From: Cyprinodon diabolis
Taxonomy: Eukaryota > Chordata > Actinopteri > Cyprinodontiformes > Cyprinodontidae
Reading direction: 5' to 3'
Assembly: GCA_030533445.1 (NCBI GenBank)
Contig: JARPUW010000513.1
Coordinates: 62,001-126,000 of the forward strand
Length of the DNA: 64,000 bases
The notes below the pieces were generated by a model, which searched no databases, was not told the origin of the DNA, and saw nothing but the letters and a program-made list of their open reading frames with translations. Below are positions 48,279-61,034 of this stretch, piece after piece; the first letter of the stretch is position 1; each line of letters starts with the position of its first letter. The translations under genes and the position numbers were made by a program.

Positions 48279-51200
48279 ACGGTTTTTGTATAATCAGACC
48301 TCAAGCGCCACAAAGTTTTAGCAAAATCCAGCCTGCTAGAGTGGAGCAACTGAAAAGCTAGAGTGTGAGGCAGGCGTTTTTTAAACACAAAAAAACATTT
48401 TAAACTCGCCCTCACGGCCACATATTTATAGCTAGAGTCACCATTTTTGGTCAGTTTGTAGACTGAAATCTCTGGACCCACACAATATCTTCGGAATTAC
48501 GGTAGGATTAATACTTTTCCTTAAAAACCCTCCAGACCGACCTAAAGTCGATGAAAATCAGAGCCGTTTTTCATTGGTTTTGGAGCAGAAGAGGGGAGAA
48601 AAACGAATCAGACTATGTGTTTTAAACTCGTCATAAATATTTTTCTGAATGACACACATACACCAAAGTTGGCATAGTTGGAGTCGAAGGATGGCTGACG
48701 CTCACGGTGAAAAAATATTTTGAATAACTCATACGGTTTTTGCTCAGCAGTCGTTTGTTCGGAGGACATTTTAAGCAGCTGAAAGCTGAGTGACAGTGAC
48801 CTGCTGCAGCTAGCTCAATTAGAAGCTTAGGTGTGATGAAACGTTTTTTCTTTTTCTTTCTCTTCCCATTCAGTTTGTAGATGACCTACAGCCATGAAAG
48901 TTACTCCAATCGAAGACAAGATATAGCTGTCGCTTAGATAAAAAGAATTTTTCAGATACCTTTTACGGTTTTTACTCAGCAGTCGTTTGTTCGGAGGGGT
49001 GCTTTAGCAGCTAAAAGGTGAGTGAGAGTGAGGTCCTGCAGTTAAAAGAAAGGGAGGAGCAGGTGGGCCAACCATTTTGTTTGTGCTTCGTTTTGGGTTG
49101 TGAAAGACCTACAGACATGAAGGTTACCCCAGTCTGAGACAAAGGATAGATGTTGCTTTCACTGAAAGAATTTTTCAGATATCTTTTACGGTTTTTGCTC
49201 AGCAGTCGTTTGTTCGGAGGGTAAGCACCTGGAAGCTAGCTGACAGTTAGCTTCTGCAGCAGCCTGCTAGAGTGCAGCTGCTGAAATCTTAGTGTGAGGC
49301 GGCCATTTTTTTAAGATCAAACATCTTATTCTCGCCCTCACGGCCACATATTTGGAGCTACAGTCACCATTTTTGGTCAGTTTGTAGACTGAAACCTCTG
49401 GACTCACACAATGTCTTCGGAATTACGGTAGGATTAATACTTTTCCTTAAAAACCCTCCAGACCAACCTAAAGTCGATGAGAGTTTCAGCCTTTCTCTAT
49501 TCTTTTTGAGCTGAAGATGGGAGAGAAACGAATCAGACTATGTGTTTTCAACTCGTCATAAATATTTTTCTGAATGACACACATACACCAAAGTTGGTAT
49601 AGTTGGAGTCGAAGGATTGCTGATGCTCATGGTGAAAATGTTTTTTGAATAACTCATACGGTTTTTGATCAGTAGTCGTTTGTTCGGTGCCGTTCTTCCC
49701 ATACAAAAAAGCCTGGGAAGAAGAAACCAATAGTGAGTGCAGCTGTTGTCTGTGTCAGTGAGAGGCTCGTTAAGCGTTGTCAAGGTTACCAAGCTTCAAA
49801 CAGATTTTACCTCTGCTGTTTTAAACAGCACATATTAATCTAATGGAGGGTGAAAGGACTGATTTAACATTGGGAAATGGATACTATATGACTGCTGTCC
49901 ATGACACTTCCCTTGCCACTCAGCACTGATAGACTTTCAAAATAAGACTCCAGGGACCCTACAAAATAAAAGCCTCTATATTTTTTACATATATTTATTG
50001 CCCTATATGGCTCAACATTATGACCCAAACTCAACCCCGTTTTAGAGAATAGACTCTAGGAGACTGTTTAAAACACACCCTATAGCAAATTTCAAAATAA
50101 AAGCCTCCCATTTCCGCTTCATCTACTGCCCTAATAACATGGAAAAAGAGTGATTTAACGATTGGAAAGTAATCAACTATCATTGACGGGTCTGAACATT
50201 TTCTATAAACACAACTCTGTTGGACTTTCAAAATAAGACTCCAGGGACCCTACAAAATAAAAGCCTCTAGATTATACTAATGCATTAATTGATGCAAATG
50301 GCTCAACATTATGACCCAAACTCTTCCAGGTTGTTTTTATTAGACTCTAGTGACCTTTTCAAAACACACCCAGAGCAAATTTCACAATAAAAGTCTCCCA
50401 TTTACTCTGTAATACAGCAACTATTCACCTAATAACATGGAAAACCAGTGATTTAACATTTGGAAATGGATTCTATATCACTGCTGGGCGTGACCCATCT
50501 TTTGATGCACATTCATGATAGACTTTCAAAATAAGACTACAAGGACTCTACAGAATAAAAGCCTCTTCCTTATAGACACTCATACATTCTGGCATATTGC
50601 TCATTGCCATTGGTGATTTCATCACTGCAATGGCTCTTAGAAGGCGGGCGGAGCCCGCCAATGGTAACAGGCGGGCGGAGCCCGCCAAAGGTGATTACAT
50701 CACTGCAATGGCTCTTAGCAGGCGGGCGGAGCCCGCCATTGGTGATTTCATCACTGCAATGGCTCTTAGAAGGCGGGCAGAGCCCGCCATTGGTGATTTT
50801 TTTCTTCACTGAGATGGCTCCTAGCAGGCGGGCGAAGCCCGCCAACTGGGCTTTACCCACTGTGTTTCAATATGGACAACCCATATTACCCTTGTGCATC
50901 ATACGCTGTGCACGTCTATTTCCCAGATTTCAGCACAAGTGGCACACAGCTCTCTTTGCCCATGAACTTGCCCTCTTTCCTTCCCTCAGCAGCCCTCAAA
51001 GGCGTAAGCAGTTGGTCTGGGGAGCCCCGACGTCACTTGCCAGGGCCGTATTGGCCCGGTTCCCCAGACGGGCAGTAGGTGGCCCCCCTCAAAATTTCTT
51101 TAGAAATTTTCTAGTTATTATAATTCTCCCGTATACCCAAAACTTCGGCACGTAACTAGTCCCGCACGGTTTGGCGGATCGGGCCCAAAGTTGGCACACG

Positions 51201-51446
51201 CGTTGGGACCAATGGGGTGATGTGTGCTTGTATAAAACTTTCTCATTAGTCCGAAGGTTTGCGAATTATTAGCGAAAACGTCGCAAAAAAATCCCATAGG
51301 AAATGAATGGGAAGAGGTAAAAAAAAGCATAAAAAACAGCACTTCACTGTGTCGGCATACATTCACCTAGAAAAACAGTTTGAAGCTCAGTTTGTAGATA
51401 AATCCTTCGTCTATTTAAAACTGAAGACGGTATGTTGATAACTGCT
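48279..51446. repeat. Satellite unit 16 (3168 bp)
   Basis: First part shared with unit 18 (GAAAAAATATTTTG near 48710 combined with AGCAGCTGAAAGCTGAGTG near 48773 and CAATCGAAG near 48907). Last part shared with unit 13 (TTATAGACACTC near 50570). GC cluster 50643-50843; no M cassette; CGCGTTGGG and GGGAAGAGGTAAAAAAAAG tail. Confidence 0.95.
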
Positions 51447-54400
51447 ACGGTTTTTGTATAATCAGACCTCAAGCGCCACAAAGTTTTAGCAAAATCCAGC
51501 CTGCTAGAGTGGAGCAACTGAAAAGCTAGAGTGTGAGGCAGGCGTTTTTTAAACACAAAAAAACATTTTAAACTCGCCCTCACGGCCACATATTTATAGC
51601 TAGAGTCACCATTTTTGGTCAGTTTGAAGACTGAAATCTCTGGACCCACACAATATCTTCGGAATTACGGTAGGATTAATACTTTTCCTTAAAAACCCTC
51701 CAGACCGACCTAAAGTCGATGAAAATCAGAGCAGTTTTTCATTGGTTTTGGAGCAGAAGAGGGGAGAAAAACGAATCAGACTATGTGTTTTCAAGTCGTC
51801 ATAAATATTTTTCTGAATGACACACATACACCAAAGTTGGCATAGTTGGAGTCGAAGGATGGCTGACGCTCACGGTGAAAGAATTTTTTGAATAACTCAT
51901 ACGGTTTTTGCTCAGCAGTCGTTTGTTCGGAGGACATTTTAAGCACCTCAAAGCTGGGTGAGTGACCTGCTGCAGCTAGCTCAATTAGAAGCTCATGTGT
52001 GACGAAACGTTTTTTCTTTTTCTTTCTCTTCCCATTCAGGTTGTAGATGACCTACAGCCATGAAAGTTACTCAAATTGTAGACAAGATATAGCTGTCGCT
52101 TAGATAAAAATAATTTTTGAGATACCTTTTATGGTTTTTACTCAGCAGTCGTTTGTTCGGAGGGGTGCTTTAGCAGCTGAAAGGTGAGTGAGAGTGAGGT
52201 CCTGCAGTTAAAAGAAAGGGAGGAGCAGGTGGGCCAACCATTTTGTTTTTGCTTCGTTTTGGGTTGTGAAAGACCTACAGACATGAAGGTTACCCCAGTC
52301 TGAGACAAAGGATAGATGTTGCTTTCACTGAAAGAATTTTTCAGATACCTTTTACGGTTTTTGCTCAGCAGTCGTTTGTTCGGAGGGTAAGCACCTGGAA
52401 GCTAGCTGACAGTTAGCTTCTGCAGCAGCCTGCTAGAGTGCAGCTGCTGAAATCTTAGTGTGAGGCGGCCATTTTTTTAAGATCAAACATCTTATTCTCG
52501 CCCTCACGGCCACATATTTGGACCTACAGTCACCATTTTTGGTCAGTTTGTAGACTGAAACCTCTGGACTCACACAATGTCTTCGGAATTACGGTAGGAT
52601 TAATACTTTTCCTTAAAAACCCTCCAGACCAACCTAAAGTCGATGAGTTTCAGCCTTTCTCCATTCTTTTTAAACTGAAGATGGGAGAAAAACGAATCAG
52701 ACTATGTGTTTTCAAGTCGTCATAAATATTGTTCTGAATGACACACATACACCAAAGTTGGTATAGTTGGAGTCGAAGGATTGCTGATGCTCATGGTGAA
52801 ATTTTTTTTTTAATAAGTCATACGGTTTTTGCTCAGCAGTCGTTTGTTCGGTGCCGTTCTTCCCATACAAAAAAGCCTGGGAAGAAGAAACCAATAGTGA
52901 GTGCAGCTGTTGTCTGTGTCAGTGAGAGGCTCATTAAGCGTTGTCAAGGTTACCAAGCTTCAAACAGATTTTACCTCTGCTGTTTTAAACAGCACATATT
53001 AATCTAATGGAGGGTGAAAGCACTGATTTAACATTGGGAAATGGATACTATATGACTGCCGTCCATGACACTTCCCTTGCCACTCAGCACTGATAGACTT
53101 TCAAAATAAGACTCCAGGGACCCTTCAAAATAAAAGCCTCTATATTTTTTACATATATTTATTGCCCTATATGGCTCAACATTATGACCCAAACTCAACC
53201 CCATTTTAGAGAATAGACTCTAGGAGACTGTTTAAAACACACCCTATGGCAAATTTCAAAATAAAAGCCTCCCATTTCCGCTTCATCTACTGCCCTAATA
53301 AAATGGAAAAAGAGTGATTTAACGATTGGAAAGTCATCAACTATCATTGATGGGTCTGAACATTTTCTCTAAACACAACTCTGTTGGACTTTCAAAATAA
53401 GACTCCAGGGACCCTACAAAATAAAAGCCTCTAGATTATACTAATGCATTAATTGATGCAAATGGCTCAACATTATGACCCAAACTCTTCCAGGTTGTTT
53501 TTATTAGACTCTAGTGACCTTTTCAAAACACACCCCAGAGCAAATTTCACAATAAAAGTCCCCCATTTACTCTGTAATACAGGAACTATTCACCTAATAA
53601 CATGGAAAACCAGTGATTTAACATTTGGAAATGGATTCTATATCACTGCTGGGCATGACCCATCTATAGATGCACTTCCATGATAGACTTTCAAAATAAG
53701 ACTACAGGGACTCTACAAAATAAAAGCCTCTTCCTTATACACACTCATACATTCTGGCATATTGCTTATAGCCATTTGTAATTTCATCACTGCAATGGCT
53801 CTTAGAAGGCGGGCGGAGCCCGCCATTGGTGATTTCATCACTGCAATGGCTGTTAGGAGGCGGGCGGAGCCCGCCAATGGTGATTTTTTTCATCACTGCA
53901 ATGGCTCCTAGCAGGCGGGCGGAGCCCGCCATTGGTGATTTCATCACTGCAATGGCTCTTAGCAGGCGGGCAATGCCCGCCATTGGGGATTTTTTTCATC
54001 GCTGCAAGGGCTCCTAGCAGGCGGGCGGAGCCCACCAACTGAGCTTTACCCACTGCGGTTCAATATGGACAACCCATATTACCCTTGTGCATCATACGCT
54101 GTGCACGTCTATTACCCAGATTTCAGCACAGGTGGCACACAGCTCTCTTTGCCCATGACCTAGCCCTCTTTCCTTCCCTCAGCAGCCCTCAAAGGCATAA
54201 GCAGTTGGTCTGGGGAGCCCCGACATCACTTGCCAGGGCCGTATTGGCCCGGTTCCCCAGACGGGCAGTAGGTGGCCCCCCTCAAAATTTCTTTAGAAAT
54301 TTTCTAGTTGGGGGGCCACATGCCGAAGGCATGGCCCACCTACTACTATTGCACATATTTATTCCGCGTATTATTATTATTATTATAATTCTCCCGTATA

Positions 54401-54711
54401 CCCAAAACTTCGGCGCGTAACTAGTCCCGCACGGTTTGGCGGATCGGGCCCAAAGTTGGCACACGCGTCGGGACCAATGGGGTGATGTGTGCTTGTATAA
54501 AACTTTCTCATTAGTCCGAAGGTTTGCGAATTATTAGCGAAAACGTCGCAAAAAAATCCCATAGGAAATGAATGGGGAGAGGAAAAAAAAAGCATAAAAA
54601 ACAGCACTTCACTGTGTCGGCATACATTCACCTAGAAAAACAGTTTGAAGCTCAGTTTGTAGATAAATCCTTCGTCTATTTAAAACTGAAGACGGTATGT
54701 TGATAACTGCT
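51447..54711. repeat. Satellite unit 17 (3265 bp), diverged form
   Basis: Copy of unit 14 at a 9643-bp offset, carrying all of its rare variants until the M region. GC cluster 53808-54036. It has one M cassette instead of two, and TTAGCGAAAACG instead of TTAGTGAAAACG in the tail. Confidence 0.95.
54310..54370. repeat. M cassette, unit 17 (one copy)
   Basis: Standard cassette followed by an ATT run. Compare the double cassette of unit 14. Confidence 0.85.
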
Positions 54712-57700
54712 ACGGTTTTTGTATAATCAGACCTCAAGCGCCACAAAGTTTTAGCAAAATCCAGCCTGCTAGAGTGGAGCAACTGAAAAGCTAGAGTGTG
54801 AGGCAGGCGTTTTTTAAACACAAAAAAACATTTTAAACTCGCCCTCACGGCCACATATTTATAGCTAGAGTCACCATTTTTGGTCAGTTTGTAGACTGAA
54901 ATCTCTGGACCCACACAATATCTTCGGAATTACGGTAGGATTAATACTTTTCCTTAAAAACCCTCCAGACCGACCTAAAGTCGATGAAAATCAGAGCCGT
55001 TTTTCATTGGTTTTGGAGCAGAAGAGGGGAGAAAAACGAATCAGACTATGTGTTTTAAACTCGTCATAAATATTTTTCTGAATGACACACATACACCAAA
55101 GTTGGCATAGTTGGAGTCGAAGGATGGCTGACGCTCACGGTGAAAAAATATTTTGAATAACTCATACGGTTTTTGCTCAGCAGTCGTTTGTTCGGAGGAC
55201 ATTTTAAGCAGCTGAAAGCTGAGTGACAGTGACCTGCTGCAGCTAGCTCAATTAGAAGCTTAGGTGTGATGAAACGTTTTTTCTTTTTCTTTCTCTTCCC
55301 ATTCAGTTTGTAGATGACCTACAGCCATGAAAGTTACTCCAATCGAAGACAAGATATAGCTGTCGCTTAGATAAAAAGAATTTTTCAGATACCTTTTACG
55401 GTTTTTACTCAGCAGTCGTTTGTTCGGAGGGGTGCTTTAGCAGCTAAAAGGTGAGTGAGAGTGAGGTCCTGCAGTTAAAAGAAAGGGAGGAGCAGGTGGG
55501 CCAACCATTTTGTTTGTGCTTCGTTTTGGGTTGTGAAAGACCTACAGACATGAAGGTTACCCCAGTCTGAGACAAAGGATAGATGTTGCTTTCACTGAAA
55601 GAATTTTTCAGATATCTTTTACGGTTTTTGCTCAGCAGTCGTTTGTTCGGAGGGTAAGCACCTGGAAGCTAGCTGACAGTTAGCTTCTGCAGCAGCCTGC
55701 TAGAGTGCAGCTGCTGAAATCTTAGTGTGAGGCGGCCATTTTTTTAAGATCAAACATCTTATTCTCGCCCTCACGGCCACATATTTGGAGCTACAGTCAC
55801 CATTTTTGGTCAGTTTGTAGACTGAAACCTCTGGACTCACACAATGTCTTCGGAATTACGGTAGGATTAATACTTTTCCTTAAAAACCCTCCAGACCAAC
55901 CTAAAGTCGATGAGAGTTTCAGCCTTTCTCTATTCTTTTTGAGCTGAAGATGGGAGAGAAACGAATCAGACTATGTGTTTTCAACTCGTCATAAATATTT
56001 TTCTGAATGACACACATACACCAAAGTTGGTATAGTTGGAGTCGAAGGATTGCTGATGCTCATGGTGAAAATGTTTTTTGAATAACTCATACGGTTTTTG
56101 ATCAGTAGTCGTTTGTTCGGTGCCGTTCTTCCCATACAAAAAAGCCTGGGAAGAAGAAACCAATAGTGAGTGCAGCTGTTGTCTGTGTCAGTGAGAGGCT
56201 CGTTAAGCGTTGTCAAGGTTACCAAGCTTCAAACAGATTTTACCTCTGCTGTTTTAAACAGCACATATTAATCTAATGGAGGGTGAAAGGACTGATTTAA
56301 CATTGGGAAATGGATACTATATGACTGCTGTCCATGACACTTCCCTTGCCACTCAGCACTGATAGACTTTCAAAATAAGACTCCAGGGACCCTACAAAAT
56401 AAAAGCCTCTATATTTTTTACATATATTTATTGCCCTATATGGCTCAACATTATGACCCAAACTCAACCCCGTTTTAGAGAATAGACTCTAGGAGACTGT
56501 TTAAAACACACCCTATAGCAAATTTCAAAATAAAAGCCTCCCATTTCCGCTTCATCTACTGCCCTAATAACATGGAAAAAGAGTGATTTAACGATTGGAA
56601 AGTAATCAACTATCATTGACGGGTCTGAACATTTTCTATAAACACAACTCTGTTGGACTTTCAAAATAAGACTCCAGGGACCCTACAAAATAAAAGCCTC
56701 TAGATTATACTAATGCATTAATTGATGCAAATGGCTCAACATTATGACCCAAACTCTTCCAGGTTGTTTTTATTAGACTCTAGTGACCTTTTCAAAACAC
56801 ACCCAGAGCAAATTTCACAATAAAAGTCTCCCATTTACTCTGTAATACAGCAACTATTCACCTAATAACATGGAAAACCAGTGATTTAACATTTGGAAAT
56901 GGATTCTATATCACTGCTGGGCGTGACCCATCTTTTGATGCACATTCATGATAGACTTTCAAAATAAGACTACAAGGACTCTACAGAATAAAAGCCTCTT
57001 CCTTATACACACTCATACATTCTGGCATATTGCTCATTGCCATTGGTGATTTCATCACTGCAATGGCTCTTAGAAGGCGGGCGGAGCCCGCCAATGGTAA
57101 CAGGCGGGCGGAGCCCGCCAAAGGTGATTACATCACTGCAATGGCTCTTAGCAGGCGGGCGTGATTTCATCACTGCAATGGCTCTTAGAAGGCGGGCAGA
57201 GCCCGCCATTGGTGATTTTTTTCTTCACTGAGATGGCTCCTAGCAGGCGGGCGAAGCCCGCCAACTGGGCTTTACCCACTGTGTTTCAATATGGACAACC
57301 CATATTACCCTTGTGCATCATACGCTGTGCACGTCTATTTCCCAGATTTCAGCACAAGTGGCACACAGCTCTCTTTGCCCATGAACTTGCCCTCTTTCCT
57401 TCCCTCAGCAGCCCTCAAAGGCGTAAGCAGTTGGTCTGGGGAGCCCCGACGTCACTTGCCAGGGCCGTATTGGCCCGGTTCCCCAGACGGGCAGTAGGTG
57501 GCCCCCCTCAAAATTTCTTTAGAAATTTTCTAGTTATTATAATTCTCCCGTATACCCAAAACTTCGGCGCGTAACTAGTCCCGCACGGTTTGGCGGATCG
57601 GGCCCAAAGTTGGCACACGCGTCGGGACCAATGGGGTGATGTGTGCTTGTATAAAACTTTCTCATTAGTCCGAAGGTTTGCGAATTATTAGCGAAAACGT

Positions 57701-57865
57701 CGCAAAAAAATCCCATAGGAAATGAATGGGGAGAGGAAAAAAAAAGCATAAAAAACAGCACTTCACTGTGTCGCCATACATTCACCTAGAAAAACAGTTT
57801 GAAGCTCAGTTTGTAGATAAATCCTTCGTCTATTTAAAACTGAAGACGGTATGTTGATAACTGCT
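54712..57865. repeat. Satellite unit 18 (3154 bp), 14-bp deletion
   Basis: First half shared with unit 16. It is 14 bp shorter than the common M-less form because of a deletion in the third GC palindrome at 57160/57161. GC cluster 57076-57262. No M cassette although it has CGCGTCGGG. The tail has GTGTCGCCATAC near 57769, as at the start of units 2, 4 and 19. Confidence 0.95.
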
Positions 57866-60800
57866 ACGGTTTTTGTATAATCAGACCTCAAGCGCCACAA
57901 AGTTTTAGCAAAATCCAGCCTGCTAGAGTGGAGCAACTGAAAAGCTAGAGTGTGAGGCAGGCGTTTTTTAAACACAAAAAAACATTTTAAACTCGCCCTC
58001 ACGGCCACATATTTATAGCTAGAGTCACCATTTTTGGTCAGTTTGTAGACTGAAATCTCTGGACCCACACAATATCTTCGGAATTACGGTAGGATTAATA
58101 CTTTTCCTTAAAAACCCTCCAGACCGACCTAAAGTCGATGAAAATCAGAGCCGTTTTTCATTGGTTTTGGAGCAGAAGAGGGGAGAAAAACGAATCAGAC
58201 TATGTGTTTTAAACTCGTCATAAATATTTTTCTGAATGACACACATACACCAAAGTTGGCATAGTTGGCGTCGAAGGATGACTGACGCTCACGGTGAAAA
58301 AATTTTTTGAATAACTCATACGGTTTTTGCTCAGCAGTCGTTTGTTCGGAGGACATTTTAAGCACCTGAAAGCTGAGTGACAGTGACCTGCTGCAGCTAG
58401 CTCAATTAGAAGCTTAGGTGTGATGAAACGTTTTTTCTTTTTCTTTCTCTTCCCATTCAGTTTGTAGATGACCTACAGCCATGAAAGTTACTCCAATTGA
58501 AGACAAGATATAGCTGTCGCTTAGATAAAAAGAATTTTTCAGATACCTTTTACGGTTTTTACTCAGCAGTCGTTTGTGCGGAGGGGTGCTTTAGCAGCTA
58601 AAAGGTGAGTGAGAGTGAGGTCCTGCAGTTCAAACAAAGGGAGGAGCAGGTGGGCCAACCATTTTGTTTGTGCTTCGTTTTGGGTTGTGAAAGACCTACA
58701 GACATGAAGGTTACCCCAGTCTGAGACAAAGGATAGATGTTGCTTTCACTGAAAGAATTTTTCAGATATCTTTTACGGTTTTTGCTCAGCAGTCGTTTGT
58801 TCGGAGGGTAAGCACCTGGAAGCTAGCTGACAGTTAGCTTCTGCAGCAGCCTGCTAGAGTGCAGCTGCTGAAATCTTAGTGTGAGGCGGCCATTTTTTTA
58901 AGATCAAACATCTTATTCTCGCCCTCACGGCCACATATTTGGAGCTACAGTCACCATTTTTGGTCAGTTTGTAGACTGAAACCTCTGGACTCACACAATG
59001 TCTTCGGAATTACGGTAGGATTAATACTTTTCCTTAAAAACCCTCCAGACCAACCTAAAGTCGATGAGAGTTTCAGCCTTTCTCTATTCTTTTTGAGCTG
59101 AAGATGGGAGAGAAACGAATCAGACTATGTGTTTTCAACTCGTCATAAATATTTTTCTGAATGACACACATACACCAAAGTTGGTATAGTTGGAGTCGAA
59201 GGATTGCTGATGCTCATGGTGAAAATGTTTTTTGAATAACTCCTACGGTTTTTGATCAGTAGTCGTTTGTTCGGTGCCGTTCTTCCCATACAAAAAAGCC
59301 TGGGAAGAAGAAACCAATAGTGAGTGCAGCTGTTGTCTGTGTCAGTGAGAGGCTCGTTAAGCGTTGTCAAGGTTACCAAGCTTCAAACAGATTTTACCTC
59401 TGCTGTTTTAAACAGCACATATTAATCTAATGGAGGGTGAAAGGACTGATTTAACATTGGGAAATGGATACTATATGACTGCTGTACATGACACTTCCCT
59501 TGCCACTCAGCACTGATAGACTTTCAAAATAAGACTCCAGGGACCCTACAAAATAAAAGCCTCTATATTTTTTACATATATTTATTGCCCTATATGGCTC
59601 AACATTATGACCCAAACTCAACCCCGTTTTAGAGAATAGACTCTAGGAGACTGTTTAAAACACACCCTATAGCAAATTTCAAAATAAAAGCCTCCCATTT
59701 CCGCTTCATCTACTGCCCTAATAACATGGAAAAAGAGTGATTTAACGATTGGAAAGTAATCAACTATCATTGACGGGTCTGAACATTTTCTATAAACACA
59801 ACTCTGTTGGACTTTCAAAATAAGACTCCAGGGACCCTACAAAATAAAAGCCTCTAGATTATAGTAATGCATTAATTGATGCAAATGGCTCAACATTATG
59901 ACCCAAACTCTTCCAGGTTGTTTTTATTAGACTCTAGTGACCTTTTCAAAACACACCCCAGAGCAAATTTCACAATAAAAGTCTCCCATTTACTCTGTAA
60001 TACAGCAACTATTCACCTAATAACATGGAAAACCAGTGATTTAACATTTGGAAATGGATTCTATATCACTGCTGGGCGTGACCCATCTTTTGATGCACAT
60101 TCATGATAGACTTTCAAAATAAGACTACAAGGACTCTACAGAATAAAAGCCTCTTCCTTATACACACTCATACATTCTGGCATATTGCTCATTGCCATTG
60201 GTGATTTCATCACTGCAATGGCTCTTAGAAGGCGGGCGGAGCCCGCCAATGGTAACAGGCGGGCGGAGCCCGCCAAAGGTGATTACATCACTGCAATGGC
60301 TCTTAGCAGGCGGGCGGAGCCCGCCATTGGTGATTTCATCACTGCAATGGCTCTTAGAAGGCGGGCAGAGCCCGCCATTGGTGATTTTTTTCTTCACTGA
60401 GATGGCTCCTAGCAGGCGGGCGAAGCCCGCCAACTGGGCTTTACCCACTGTGTTTCAATATGGACAACCCATATTACCCTTGTGCATCATACGCTGTGCA
60501 CGTCTATTTCCCAGATTTCAGCACAAGTGGCACACAGCTCTCTTTGCCCATGAACTTGCCCTCTTTCCTTCCCTCAGCAGCCCTCAAAGGCGTAAGCAGT
60601 TGGTCTGGGGAGCCCCGACGTCACTTGCCAGGGCCGTATTGGCCCGGTTCCCCAGACGGGCAGTAGGTGGCCCCCCTCAAAATTTCTTTAGAAATTTTCT
60701 AGTTATTATAATTCTCCCGTATACCCAAAACTTCGGCGCGTAACTAGTCCCGCACGGTTTGGCGGATCGGGCCCAAAGTTGGCACACGCGTCGGGACCAA

Positions 60801-61034
60801 TGGGGTGATGTGTGCTTGTATAAAACTTTCTCATTAGTCCGAAGGTTTGCGAATTATTAGCAAAAACGTCGCAAAAAAATCCCATAGGAAATGAATGGGG
60901 AGAGGAAAAAAAAAGCATAAAAAACAGCACTTCACTGTGTCGGCATACATTCACCTAGAAAAACAGTTTAAAGCTCAGTTTGTAGATAAATCCTTCGTCT
61001 ATTTAAAACTGAAGACAGTATGTTGATAACTGCT
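57866..61034. repeat. Satellite unit 19 (3169 bp)
   Basis: Matches unit 1 at an offset of 57865 bp at every rare marker I compared, up to the M site, where unit 19 has no cassette. GC cluster 60231-60431. The tail has private changes TTAGCAAAAACG near 60857, GTTTAAAGCTC near 60966 and GAAGACAGTATG near 61011. Confidence 0.95.
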
